From assembly GCF_041435055.1 (NCBI RefSeq), contig NZ_CP108002.1:372001-436000 (forward strand): DNA of 64,000 nucleotides, given 5' to 3'. Below are positions 1 through 7,363 of the stretch, piece after piece. The stretch's first letter is position 1. Each line of letters begins with the position of its first letter. Source of the stretch: Streptomyces sp. NBC_00341. GTDB lineage: Bacteria; Actinomycetota; Actinomycetes; Streptomycetales; Streptomycetaceae. Under the pieces are notes generated by a model. The model was given only the letters and a program-made list of their open reading frames with translations, searched no databases and had not been told where the DNA came from. The position numbers were made by a program, and so were the translations under genes.

Positions 1-16
1 TGATCGGAAACGCGAA

Positions 17-82
17 GAGTGCTTCTGACCTGCAACGACGGGACTTGTCTAAGGTCCAGGTCGTCGCATGAAAGAAGCACTC
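17..82. repeat. Inverted repeat, possible insertion-sequence end
   Basis: GAGTGCTTCT at 17-26 is the exact reverse complement of AGAAGCACTC at 73-82, with 46 bases between. No transposase reading frame accompanies it. The arrangement could be an insertion-sequence end or a scar where two ends abut, which would fit the other transposon debris nearby. The family is not identifiable from this alone. Confidence 0.35.
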
Positions 83-455
83 CTCGGGTGAAGAAACGCA
101 TCCGGTCCTTGCCGCGTGTCCGCGTCGAGGGCGGCGGTCGGGCGGAGGTCTCCTAGGCCGGATGGGTGCTGTCGGTCGAGACGGTCCGCAAGAGCGGCCT
201 GGACACCAGCGGAGGTCGCGGACTTCGTACGCCACCGACGGGCATCCCCGATGCGCCGGGATTCACCGGCCTGGCCTGGCCTGGTACCTGCACAGATTCG
301 TCCGACCCTCATCGCCGCTTTACTCCGGGATGCGGCGGTCGCGCCCCCATGGTGCCGACGACTGAGGCTGGTACGGCGGCCGGAGGTTCATGGACGGGGG
401 TCTGCATTGGCCGGTCCGGTGGGCGTGAAGCGCACGGGGCCCTGGAAGCGGGCGC
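83..455. other. Gene-free stretch beside tpg relic
   Basis: No reading frame here looks like a real protein. It lies where the lost 3' third of the tpg gene would be expected, so the sequence has replaced or degraded that part. Confidence 0.4.
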
Positions 456-786
456 GTCGGGCGGCGCGGTGTAGCCGAGACGGGCGCGGGTGTCTATGAC
501 GATGCCGCCCGTGGACGCCGCGCTCTGCCGGGCCCTGGCCCGGACCTGCGGCTGCCACTGGGCCTTCACCTCGCGGTCTATGCGCGCGGCGAGGTCCGGG
601 CGCGGCTTCCCGATCTGGTCCTTCACGTACCGCTCGGCGGCCCGCCGAGAGACCCGCAGGAGTGGAGCGACCGCCCTGGTACCCCCGAGCCGCCGTACCA
701 GATACCGCATCTGCGCCCCGCGCTCTTGGGGGGCGGGTGAACGTCTTCTGCACGGCGGCATCCAGGCCGTCACCGATCAGGCTCAT
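456..786 (-). pseudogene. tpg: Telomere terminal protein Tpg relic, frameshifted and 3'-truncated
   Basis: The start at 786 gives MSLIGDGLDAAVQKTFTRP, which I recognise as the conserved N-terminus of Streptomyces Tpg, the protein that caps and primes the ends of linear replicons. The frame is then broken at a run of six C (G6 at 728-733 on the + strand). In the shifted frame the protein resumes with GAQMRYL, a helix-turn-helix, the invariant-looking stretch ERYVKDQIGKPRPDLAARI and then WQPQVRARARQ and GIVIDTRARLGYTA. Similarity stops near base 456, whereas intact Tpg runs to about 185 residues. The partner gene tap, normally just upstream of tpg, is absent from the 236 bases before the start. 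The C-run could be a sequencing error, but the missing C-terminus makes this non-functional either way. Confidence 0.85.
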
Positions 787-1022
787 CGTCGGCTCTCCCG
801 CTCGCTGCGGGGGTCCTGGCCGTGGCTGGAGGCGCGGGGTCTGCTCACCCGGGGCAGGTGCCAGGGCAAAGCTTTTCGCATCGAGGCAGTCGAACCTATT
901 TTCTGCACGTGACCCATAAGAGGGAGAAACCCTTCTGCACACGTCTGACGGTGAGAGGCTTTTCTGAAGGCTGTTTAAGTCGGCCGTCGCGAAGTGAAAC
1001 TAATCGCATGAAAGAGGTTGGC

Positions 1023-1805
1023 ATGGTCGTTCAGTACACGGATATCGAGGGAATCATCAGGGGACTCCCCGACACGAAGCTTGGCAAAGTGACAAAACCG
1101 ACGATCACGCCGGCCGAAGAAATCGTCTACAGCAAGGATGATTTCAAGGCGGATGAATCATGGGATGACGTATACACCCAGGTATATGACAACCGGACCA
1201 AGGTGAGTCCTCTGGTCATGACCTTCAAGCACACAGAAGAGACCCACCACAGTGTCTCAACGACGGTCAGTCAAACCGTTCTCCTGGGCGCCGAACTGTC
1301 CATCGAGGGTTCCTGCGGCGGTCCTCCCCCCATCCCTGGCTACAAGCTGGGAGCCAAGTTCAAGGTCGATGTCTCCAAGACAACGTCCAAGCAGGAAGTC
1401 TGGAGCGAAAAAAAGGGCTGGGAAGTCGACCAGCAAGTCACGGTTCCGCCGAACAAGAAGTACCAGGCGGTCATGAAGATCATGGTGACCCATCAAAAGA
1501 CCACCTGGTCCGGAAAGTGCCAGCTTTCCGGCCCCTTTGGAACTGTAACCCAGGGCGACGAAGTGGTGGTTTCCTATGACTTGACGTGGGGTGCGGCTGT
1601 CCTGAAAGCCGCCTACGAAGGGGGATCCAGGGACTGGTCAGGCTGGGATATGGAGAGTGGGGGGCAGGACGACGTGTACGCCGTCATTAGTGGAGAAGTC
1701 GCAGCCCAGTTCGGTGTAAAGGTCCTGGTCGAAGTTACCGACATCACCTACCCTGAAAAGCCACACACCATCGACATTTACGCGGGAAGCCCCAAGAACG
1801 CCTGA
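1023..1805 (+). CDS. Aerolysin-fold (ETX/MTX2-like) pore-forming toxin
   Basis: The 260-residue product resembles the Clostridium epsilon-toxin / mosquitocidal MTX2 group of beta-pore-forming proteins (recognised by pattern, not by search). Residues 61-165 show the family layout: a strand with VSPLVMTFKH, then a long Ser/Thr-rich amphipathic stretch (SVSTTVSQTV, then VDVSKTTSKQE) that would form the membrane hairpin, then the returning strands around WEVDQQVTVPPNKKY and MKIMVTHQKT. There is no signal peptide, so release would need lysis or a non-classical route. The start at 1023 has AAAGAGG five bases upstream; an in-frame ATG at 1008 is the alternative. The gene is visibly richer in A/T than its neighbours and sits between a tpg relic and a transposase fragment, which suggests horizontal acquisition. 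The target is unknown. Confidence 0.75.
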   Translation: MVVQYTDIEGIIRGLPDTKLGKVTKPTITPAEEIVYSKDDFKADESWDDVYTQVYDNRTKVSPLVMTFKHTEETHHSVSTTVSQTVLLGAELSIEGSCGGPPPIPGYKLGAKFKVDVSKTTSKQEVWSEKKGWEVDQQVTVPPNKKYQAVMKIMVTHQKTTWSGKCQLSGPFGTVTQGDEVVVSYDLTWGAAVLKAAYEGGSRDWSGWDMESGGQDDVYAVISGEVAAQFGVKVLVEVTDITYPEKPHTIDIYAGSPKNA

Positions 1806-1822
1806 GCGGACACGTCCTCGGC

Positions 1823-2032
1823 GTGGGCGAAGCAAGGGCGCCCCGGCCTCGTACGTCACAGAAGGAACAGGCCCGCACACAGCAGTCCTCAGAGCGGATC
1901 TGCGTCGAGCACGCCAACGCCGAGCACAAGCAGTGGCGGACCCTTCAGCGGTACATCGGACGTCGCGAGTACTACGACGACACCCATCTGGCGATCGCCG
2001 GTCTGGTCTCTGACCGCACAGCAATGCGGTGA
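1823..2032 (+). pseudogene. DDE transposase C-terminal fragment
   Basis: Only the last ~45 residues of a transposase remain, in the phrase RICVEHANAEHKQW...LQRYIGRREYY...AIAGLVSD, which matches the C-terminal region of Streptomyces IS5-like (DDE_Tnp_4) transposases. The first ~15 codons are not related to the family and simply keep the frame open. No terminal inverted repeats were found around it. It starts 17 bases after the toxin gene, so it may mark the event that brought that gene in. Confidence 0.6.
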
Positions 2033-2158
2033 TCACACAACAGCCGAACCGCCAGGACGGCACATTTCACCCTCAGTCGTGCACCACGTCGTTAGTCCGA
2101 CCAAAGCTCTTTACTCGAAATGGCCTCCCTTCACCCTGCAAAGGAAAATAGCTCCGTA

Positions 2159-2184
2159 CTCGCCACTCTGGTATGAGTGGCGAG
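2159..2184 (-). terminator. Hairpin terminator after phage packaging genes
   Basis: CTCGCCACTC and GAGTGGCGAG form a perfect 10-base stem around a 6-base loop, 22 bases past the small terminase stop codon. On the minus strand a short T-rich stretch (CTATTTT) follows. Confidence 0.6.
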
Positions 2185-2205
2185 CGCGAGGGCTCTGTGA
2201 TGCGT

Positions 2206-2748
2206 TCAGTCCCACACGCCCGAGTCGTCAGCGTCAGGCTCGGGGCTCGTGATGGCTGTGCGGGCACTCGGCGAGAGACCCAACTCTCTGATATGGCGTG
2301 CGAGTTGGGAGCGGTATTGTCCCGCGATGGTGGTAGCGCCGTTCTTCTGCCACCCTCGCTCACCCCGGACGAGCAAGCCGTGTTCTGATAGCTCGCGCTC
2401 GCATTGGTCGATACGTGCGGCAGATATGCAGTAGTTCTTGAGGACCGTGGTATCTACCTCGCCGAGTCCGACCGCGATTTTCAGCACGGGGACGACGCGT
2501 CGCCATTCGTGCGAGGCGACCGCACTACAGCGAGATTTCACCGCTTCCCGTTCTGGGTCGTCCACAGTGCGGAAGGTCTCGCGCCAATCGGGCTCGGTCA
2601 GTTCCGAGGGTGGTACGGCAGCAATATCCGGGACAGGATGCTTTCCGGGGTTGCCTTCCCTGAACGCTTGCAGTGCGGGTTTCTTGCGCCGTGGGTCGGA
2701 CAAGGTCACTCCCGTTCGATATGCAGGCGATTTTTCGGGCCCGCGCAA
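2206..2748 (-). CDS. Phage small terminase subunit, P27 family
   Basis: The 180-residue product matches the P27 family of phage terminase small subunits, which recognise DNA for packaging. Diagnostic phrases are PALQAFREGNPGKHPVPD near residue 25, VLKNYCISAARIDQCERELS in the middle, and the family-typical C-terminus KNGATTIAGQYRSQLARHI...LGLSPSARTAI. A GTG at 2709 is a possible start that would give a more typical N-terminus. The HNH gene lies 77 bases upstream on the same strand, the usual phage order. The large terminase that should follow is missing: the region downstream holds only a terminator and a transposase fragment. This is therefore a prophage remnant with no visible means of packaging. 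Confidence 0.8.
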   Translation of the reverse strand: MRGPEKSPAYRTGVTLSDPRRKKPALQAFREGNPGKHPVPDIAAVPPSELTEPDWRETFRTVDDPEREAVKSRCSAVASHEWRRVVPVLKIAVGLGEVDTTVLKNYCISAARIDQCERELSEHGLLVRGERGWQKNGATTIAGQYRSQLARHIRELGLSPSARTAITSPEPDADDSGVWD

Positions 2749-2825
2749 ATGGCTTTAGCTGCGGCGAGAGTCTTCTGCCTCCCGCCCGTGCAACTGTGGG
2801 GAGGCTCGGGAGTACCCCCCCCTGG

Positions 2826-3218
2826 TCAGAACGGCGGTCGTTCACCCGACTCACGACGCGAACGGAACTCCGCAGCGAACCCACCCGGCTGATTACGCGC
2901 CGCCTCCCCGTTATGGCACCTCACAGACAATGGACGCAGATGTTTTGCGGCATCCGGATTCCTCTCACCTCGTGCGATAGGCTCCCGCCGGTTGGCGAGG
3001 AAATGGTCCGCGACATTCGCCGCCCGACCACACAGCACACACCACGGATTCGCGTACAGATACGCACGACGAATGCACGGCCACACGGGCCCGTACGCGC
3101 TCGTCCCTGGTGTCGCGCGCTGTTTGTTCGCCATCCGCTCATGGGCTGCACAGCGGCCACCCGTGGTCAGCTCGGGGCACCTGGGGACTGAGCAAGGGGG
3201 GCGGGGCTTACGCGGCAT
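2826..3218 (-). CDS. Phage HNH endonuclease, zinc knuckle altered
   Basis: The 130-residue protein has the layout of small phage HNH nucleases that sit beside terminase genes and assist packaging. An N-terminal Cys motif (PPCSVPRCPELTTGGRC) precedes the core: a WCVLCG knuckle near residue 60, then ADHFLANRREPI, then HLRPL...CHN and the typical tail NQPGGFAAEF. In relatives the second knuckle reads PLCxxCH; here it reads PLSVRCHN, so one zinc-binding Cys is Ser and metal-site stability is doubtful. Its first ~25 codons and leader are duplicated at about 3722-3838. Confidence 0.75.
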   Translation of the reverse strand: MPRKPRPPCSVPRCPELTTGGRCAAHERMANKQRATPGTSAYGPVWPCIRRAYLYANPWCVLCGRAANVADHFLANRREPIARGERNPDAAKHLRPLSVRCHNGEAARNQPGGFAAEFRSRRESGERPPF

Positions 3219-3255
3219 GGGGCACCTCCAAATGGGTGAGGGGGATCGTTTCTCC
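3151..3255. repeat. Direct repeat copy 1, 5' end and leader of the HNH gene
   Basis: Starting with CAGCGGCCAC, this segment matches 3722-3838 in the same orientation with small gaps and substitutions. It covers the first ~25 codons and the upstream leader of the HNH gene. Identity is high through GGGGCGGGGCTTACG and weaker after it. Confidence 0.7.
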
Positions 3256-3342
3256 AGGGGCCATGCGGGTGAACTTATGAATTCGGTTCATTCAAGTGGT
3301 CAGACTGAGAGTGCCACGCCCAGACCTAAAAGGAGAAAGACA

Positions 3343-3651
3343 ATGAAAACTCTTGGACAGGCGCTGATCTCTGTCGGTGCAGCTGCCACCCTGCTGTTCG
3401 GAATCTCAACCAGCGCTCACGCTGCGGAAGGGCAGTTCCACTACGGAAAGCAGCAAGGCTTGGAAATCCTGGAGAACCCCCAGAATGACCGTTGTTACAA
3501 TCTGGGGGGATCCAATGGTGCAATCAATGCCACCGACGCCACAGCCGTCCTCTATGACCGCGGAGGGTGCCGCGATGAGGTGGGCGCGCTTCCCCCCGGA
3601 GAGCAACAAGGTGGCGCCGCCTTCTCTTCGGTGAAGTTCGTCACCGAATAA
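3343..3651 (+). CDS. Small secreted protein, two Cys, beta/gamma-crystallin-like
   Basis: The 102-residue precursor starts at ATG 3343 behind a clear AGGAG (3330-3334). A signal peptide (KT at the start, a hydrophobic core, cleavage near AHAAE around residue 27) exports it. The mature ~75-residue domain contains CYNLGG and YDRGGCRDEVG, giving one Cys pair that could form a disulfide, and ends AAFSSVKFVTE. That spacing is reminiscent of small secreted beta/gamma-crystallin or peptidase-inhibitor-like domains, but the match is loose. A strong terminator follows at 3670-3709, so it is a single-gene unit. It sits between two copies of the HNH gene's 5' end, as if inserted there. Confidence 0.65.
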   Translation: MKTLGQALISVGAAATLLFGISTSAHAAEGQFHYGKQQGLEILENPQNDRCYNLGGSNGAINATDATAVLYDRGGCRDEVGALPPGEQQGGAAFSSVKFVTE

Positions 3652-3669
3652 CAGCGGCAGGTGAAGGTT

Positions 3670-3709
3670 CCGCCCCGGTGCGAGCTTTAGATAGCCCGTA
3701 CCGGGGCGG
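3670..3709 (+). terminator. Hairpin terminator
   Basis: CCGCCCCGGT (3670-3679) pairs perfectly with ACCGGGGCGG (3700-3709) around a 20-base loop, 18 bases after the stop of the secreted-protein gene. Confidence 0.65.
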
Positions 3710-3721
3710 AGTACTGTCCGG

Positions 3722-3838
3722 CAGCGGCCACCACCCGTGGTCAGTTCGGGGCACCCGGGGGCAGAACACGGGGGGCGGGGCTTACGGGGCAGAGGGGATT
3801 GCCTCCTTCGAGTGAGGGCGAACCGATTCCCCTTCTCC
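3722..3838. repeat. Direct repeat copy 2, orphan 5' end of an HNH gene
   Basis: This is a second, diverged copy of 3151-3255. Read on the minus strand it still encodes an N-terminus like that of the HNH protein (PRKPRPPCSAPGCPELTTGG) before the frame wanders. No HNH core follows. Confidence 0.7.
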
Positions 3839-4125
3839 GCGAAGAAGGGCACCGACTTCTCCGCCCCCCTCACCGTCGTCGCCCGGGACACCAGCGGCGC
3901 CCTCGTCCCCGGCGTCTCCCTCCACTTTGCAATCGAGGACGGCACCCGCCGAACCGGGTCCAGCTTCAAGAACGGCAAACTCTTCTGTGTCGTCACCACC
4001 GGCTCCGACGGACAGGCCACCCCCAGCCGGTCACCGCAGGCACCACCACCGGCGACTTCACCATCCAGGTCTCCGCAGAGCACGGCCCCGGCGTGTGCAC
4101 CCTCGACATGATCGTCACCGACTAG
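3800..4125 (+). pseudogene. Bacterial Ig-like (Big_1) domain fragment, frameshifted
   Basis: One reading frame gives APLTVVARDTSGALVPGV and FKNGKLFCVVTTGSDGQAT, the A-to-F strands of a Big_1-type immunoglobulin fold. After a run of five C at about 4019-4023 the fold continues only in another frame (PVTAGTTTGDFTIQVSAEHG, ending CTLDMIVTD, stop at 4125). There is no start codon or signal peptide: the 5' end runs into the HNH repeat. In intact relatives this domain is part of a secreted protein. The C-run could be a sequencing error, but the 5' truncation stands. Confidence 0.6.
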
Positions 4126-4507
4126 CCAGGTGCTGCCCGCCGACCACAGCCTTTCTACTGAACTGAGAGCGAGCAGGACCACCCGGTCCTGCCAGCCTCC
4201 GCCTTGATCGGCGTCGGCCCCGACACGCATTCCTGGGACCGGATCGCGTGGTCGGGCGCCGTCGGCCGCAAGGCCCGCATCTGCGGGACGGACGGCCCGG
4301 TCCCCGGGGCCCAACACGGACGCGGTGACGCGCGTGCAGGAGGCCGGACCGGCCCCCGGGGGTGAGAGCCACCCTGGTGGCCCAGCCGCCGCCCGTAAGT
4401 CGTATCCCGGGCCCGGGGAACTCGTTGTTGTCCTGCCGGGCTGTGATCACACGGCCCGTACATACCGGCGGGAAGGACCTGCCGGGACGACACGAAGGAG
4501 GACACCT
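4126..4507. other. Gene-free stretch
   Basis: No supported gene. It contains one perfect short palindrome, GCCACCCTGGTGGC (4368-4381), and the leader of the next small secreted protein with AAGGAGG at 4495-4501. Confidence 0.4.
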
Positions 4508-4711
4508 GTGATGACCCGTCGCCTCGCGGCCTGCGCTACCGCGGTTGCCGCCCTGACCATCGCCTTCGGCGGAGCCGCACACGCGGACGTCAACACCGAG
4601 TTCCAGACCACCTACACCGGCACCGGGTCCGGCGAAAGCCCCACCTTCACCTGCGAGGGCACCGCCGCGAACGGACTCGTCAACGTCGGTTGCTCTCCCA
4701 TTTCCCTCTGA
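4508..4711 (+). CDS. Very small secreted protein
   Basis: This 67-residue precursor begins at GTG 4508, six bases after a strong AAGGAGG; ATG 4511 is the next codon. Residues 1-27 are a signal peptide (MTRRLAACATAVAALTIAF, then AHAD). The mature ~40 residues are Thr/Gly-rich with two Cys (FTCEG and VGCSPISL). I do not recognise the family. It is one of four small secreted proteins encoded between 3.3 and 6.7 kb, all on the same strand. Confidence 0.6.
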   Translation: MMTRRLAACATAVAALTIAFGGAAHADVNTEFQTTYTGTGSGESPTFTCEGTAANGLVNVGCSPISL

Positions 4712-5059
4712 GGGATCCCTCCCACGGCGGCGGGCTGCCGGGCGGGCACACCGACACGCACGAGACCCGGCCGGCACCCGGAGCGACAACCACCCCGTGA
4801 CCACCCGCCGTCCCCTGGGCACGGGAACCGCCACACCCGCCGACAACACGCAGTTGTCGCCCACCGCCGTGCCCCGGGCAGGCTCACGAGGACTCGCCTT
4901 CTTTCTGTGAGGCGCGGCGGACTGCCCCGTCGGCGCGGCCACCATGGGCGGTATGCGGGTCATCGGGATGTCGGTGTTCTCCAATGGAGGAGGAGGGGAC
5001 CCCGGCGGAGACCCCGCCGGTTTCCGGGTTCCCCCCTTGTTCGGTATGGAGGATTTCGC
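4712..5059. other. Gene-free stretch
   Basis: No supported gene or clear terminator. It ends with the leader of the next gene, including GGAGGA at 5048-5053. Confidence 0.35.
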
Positions 5060-5314
5060 ATGCTTCGTCGCCTCATGGGTCCGGCCGCCGCCGGCAGTCT
5101 TGCCGTGCTTGCCCTGACGGGCGTGGCCGCGGCGGCCGCACCCCCACCCGTCACCCTTGAACAGTGCGTCGAGGGCGGGGGAGGAGCGAACTACGCGTAC
5201 GAGCACAACAAGCTGGTCGCGTTCTGCAGCGGAGGCACGTACGACACCCGCCCGGTGTCGACGCCGCCTCCGTCGATCGGCCCCGGATTCGACCTCAGCG
5301 GTTTCCGTCCCTGA
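5060..5314 (+). CDS. Small secreted protein
   Basis: This 84-residue precursor starts at ATG 5060, six bases after GGAGGA. The signal peptide (LRRLMGPAAAGSLAVLALTG, then AAAA) spans about 30 residues. The mature part carries two Cys (EQCVEGG and AFCSGGTYD) and a proline-rich tail (VSTPPPSIGPGF). No family recognised. Spacing and orientation match the neighbouring small secreted proteins, but each has its own leader, so they are probably separate transcripts. Confidence 0.6.
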   Translation: MLRRLMGPAAAGSLAVLALTGVAAAAAPPPVTLEQCVEGGGGANYAYEHNKLVAFCSGGTYDTRPVSTPPPSIGPGFDLSGFRP

Positions 5315-5799
5315 CGTCCCGCCGCCGGCGAGACTATGCGATCTTCCACCTCGTTCATGCATGAGTGCCTTCCCAGGCGGAACGGTGGGGGCCGGGTTGC
5401 GGCGGACGACTGCCGGGAACGCAGCCCGGTCGCTGGCGAAATTGCCCAGCGCACTGTCCAGAGAAGCGCCGTCAGCAGCGCGACGATCGCAGGCGCAGTG
5501 GAGCGGAGCGGTAGAAGACGTTATGCGCCGTGAGACGGCACGTCGTGTGCGGCGACGTCACCGTTCGGCGTACACCTCCCGACTTCGGGCTCGGAGTGGA
5601 CCGGGCGACGGCCGAGGCAGGCGCGGTCAGGTGATCGTGGAGGGCCTGGTGTGGCCCATGCACTCGTACGCCGGGCCCTCTTCGTCGTACTGCTCCAGGG
5701 CGGTGATGCGGCCGAGTGCCTCCACCAGCAGGACCACGGTGCAGATCGCGATGGTATGGACTTGGTCCCTTGGGTCATCAGCCGCAGATCCTCCACCGC
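5315..5799. other. Gene-free stretch before transposase relic
   Basis: No supported gene. Part of it may be degraded 5' sequence of the transposase fragment that becomes readable near 5800. Confidence 0.35.
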
Positions 5800-5960
5800 G
5801 TCAACGACGAACCCAAGGGCTTCACCTGGCAGGACTACCGCGACCTCATCGTGCGGGCACACAGCCAGCTCGGGCCCCATCGTCCTGATCTGGGAAAACT
5901 TGCGTACCCATCTCATGCCGCAGATGAAGGGCCTCATCGCCGTAAACGCTCGCACCCGAA
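5800..5960 (+). pseudogene. IS630-type transposase fragment, frameshifted
   Basis: NDEPKGFTWQDYRDLIVRAH and, after a frame change at about 5870, GPIVLIWENLRTHLMPQMKG together reconstruct the central block of IS630-type DDE transposases (usually GFTWRDYRDLI, AHQQLGGPIVLVWDN). The shift falls in the bases CTCGGGCCCCATC. Neither the N-terminal helix-turn-helix nor the C-terminal catalytic Glu region is readable, and no inverted repeats were found. Confidence 0.6.
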
Positions 5961-6067
5961 ACCCGCCGGCCCTGCTCCCGGACTTCGTACTCGCTGCGTA
6001 ACGCGATTCGCGCGGGCGCGTTGATCACACGCACCCTTCCGATCATTCGCAGCACAAGGAGCTCTCC

Positions 6068-6688
6068 GTGCAGTACACCGTCCTCCGCACCCTGACGGTT
6101 GCCCTGCTGGCCGGTGCTGTCACCGCGCCCCAGGCCACGGCCACCGCCGCCCAGGGCCTGTTGCCCTCCCTGCCGCTGCGCGGCGGCTCCACCTTCGACT
6201 TCTGCCTCACCGACACCTCCGCCTCAGCGCTGTCGAAGGCCGGGATCACCATGGAGGCCATCGCCCCCTCCACCCTGGTCAGCGACCAAGGTCACCGGTG
6301 TGTCCGCACGGTCCTGGCGGGCGGGAAAATCAACTCCGACCTCTCCGGACTCACCGCCACCGCCAAGGACGGCGGGTTCGCCTTCCACCGCGGCAACCGG
6401 CGGGCCGAGTTCACCGCCATCGCCGCGAAGATCTCACCCGACCGGACCGGAACCATCACGGTCACCCACCGCAAGCAGCGGATCGACGTACTCACCACCA
6501 AACTCACTGGGCTCAAGCTGTCGCTCACGAAAATCACCGCGAAGAACGTCCCGATGAGCCTCACCCCGGCCGGCGCGAACGCACTCGCCAAAGAATTCAC
6601 CACCAGCCCACTCCCCGCCGGCCACGTGCTCTTCGCCGGAAACTCCACCGCTCAGGTCCTGCCCCTGACCGCCTCCACTGGGAAGTAA
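6068..6688 (+). CDS. Secreted protein, HtaA-like fold
   Basis: The 206-residue precursor starts at GTG 6068, six bases after AAGGAG. Its signal peptide ends near ATATAA (residue ~28). The mature part has paired segments FDFCLTDTSASALSKAGI and CVRTVLAGGKINSDLSG (two Cys) followed by regular beta-strand alternation and SLTPAGANALAKEF near residue 165. The pattern resembles the HtaA-like domain of actinobacterial surface proteins, but no heme-binding Tyr/His arrangement is obvious, so function is open. A short hairpin follows at 6694-6708, and just after it comes a merR gene that has lost its 5' end. A recombination joint therefore lies immediately downstream. Confidence 0.6.
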   Translation: MQYTVLRTLTVALLAGAVTAPQATATAAQGLLPSLPLRGGSTFDFCLTDTSASALSKAGITMEAIAPSTLVSDQGHRCVRTVLAGGKINSDLSGLTATAKDGGFAFHRGNRRAEFTAIAAKISPDRTGTITVTHRKQRIDVLTTKLTGLKLSLTKITAKNVPMSLTPAGANALAKEFTTSPLPAGHVLFAGNSTAQVLPLTASTGK

Positions 6689-6693
6689 CACCA

Positions 6694-6708
6694 CCCCGGC
6701 CACCGGGG
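6694..6708 (+). terminator. Short GC hairpin
   Basis: CCCCGG and CCGGGG pair around a 3-base loop six bases after the stop codon at 6688. Confidence 0.4.
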
Positions 6709-6722
6709 CGAACCCCGCACAA

Positions 6723-7058
6723 GAAGGCCACCGCCTCTACGGCGAGGACGCGGTGACCGCGCTTCGGGTGATCAAGGCGGCCCAGCGGCTCGGGTTCACG
6801 CTGGAGGAGGTCGCCGCGCTCCTGGAGGCTGGCCGCCACCGCCACGGCCGCCCGGTCGCGGGGCTCCAGGAGCGGGCCGCGGCCAAGCTCGCCGAGGTCG
6901 ACTCGAAGATCGCCGACCTCACCACCATCCGCACCGCCCTGGCCACCGCCGTCGAAGCAGGCTGCGACGACCTGACCGTCTGCGCGTTCAGCCCGTGCTG
7001 CCCGATCCCCTTCACCGACCTCGCCGAGGAGAACCGCCATGCCGGCCCCTGCTGCTGA
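6723..7058 (+). pseudogene. merR: Mercury-type MerR regulator lacking its N-terminal HTH
   Basis: Read in frame from 6723, the sequence gives HRLYGEDAVTALRVIKAAQ and LGFTLEEVAALLEAG, the second half of a MerR DNA-binding domain. The dimerisation helix and a Cys-rich C-terminus (GCDDLTVCAFSPCCPIPF) follow, as in mercury-sensing MerR proteins. The first helix-turn-helix (about 40 residues) is missing: upstream is the terminator of the secreted-protein gene. A GTG at 6753 could start a 101-residue product, but it could not bind DNA normally and might only act as a metal-binding or dominant-negative fragment. Its last 20 bases overlap the MerT-like gene. Confidence 0.7.
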
Positions 7059-7353
7059 CTTGCGCCCCTACCGCACGCCGAAGACGCTCGGGGCCCTGGC
7101 CGCGCTGGCCTGCGTAGCCTGCTGCGCGGTGCCGGTCCTGATCACCGCGGGCGTCCTGGGCGCCGGTGTCGGGGTGGTGGTGGGCTGGCTGCCCGCCCTC
7201 GCCGGCGTATTGGCCGTGCTCGCAGCCGGAACCTGGTGGCTCGGCCAGCGCCGCCGCTCGTGCTCCTGCGGTACGAAGAGCACAGGTGAGGGTGGGTGCG
7301 GCTGTCAGAAGCGTGCCGACCCGCTGAAGATCACAGGCGCGGGCCGCCCGTAG
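7039..7353 (+). CDS. MerT-like mercury transport membrane protein
   Basis: This 104-residue protein has two membrane helices. The first contains [11 protein letters not shown] (Cys at 25, 28 and 29), a vicinal Cys pair in a helix as in MerT/MerF, which pass Hg(II) across the membrane. The C-terminal cytosolic tail adds CSCG and GCGC, further thiol ligands. The start overlaps the end of the merR fragment by 20 bases, an operon-style arrangement. No merA (mercuric reductase) or merB follows; the next gene is a YnfA-family protein. Without the reductase it would import rather than detoxify mercury. Confidence 0.65.
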   Translation: MPAPAADLRPYRTPKTLGALAALACVACCAVPVLITAGVLGAGVGVVVGWLPALAGVLAVLAAGTWWLGQRRRSCSCGTKSTGEGGCGCQKRADPLKITGAGRP

Positions 7354-7363
7354 GGTCGCGGGT

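Noticed and set aside
5521..5955. 144-codon minus-strand frame
   Set aside because: Lies opposite an IS630 transposase relic whose plus-strand phrases are diagnostic; the frame itself resembles nothing.
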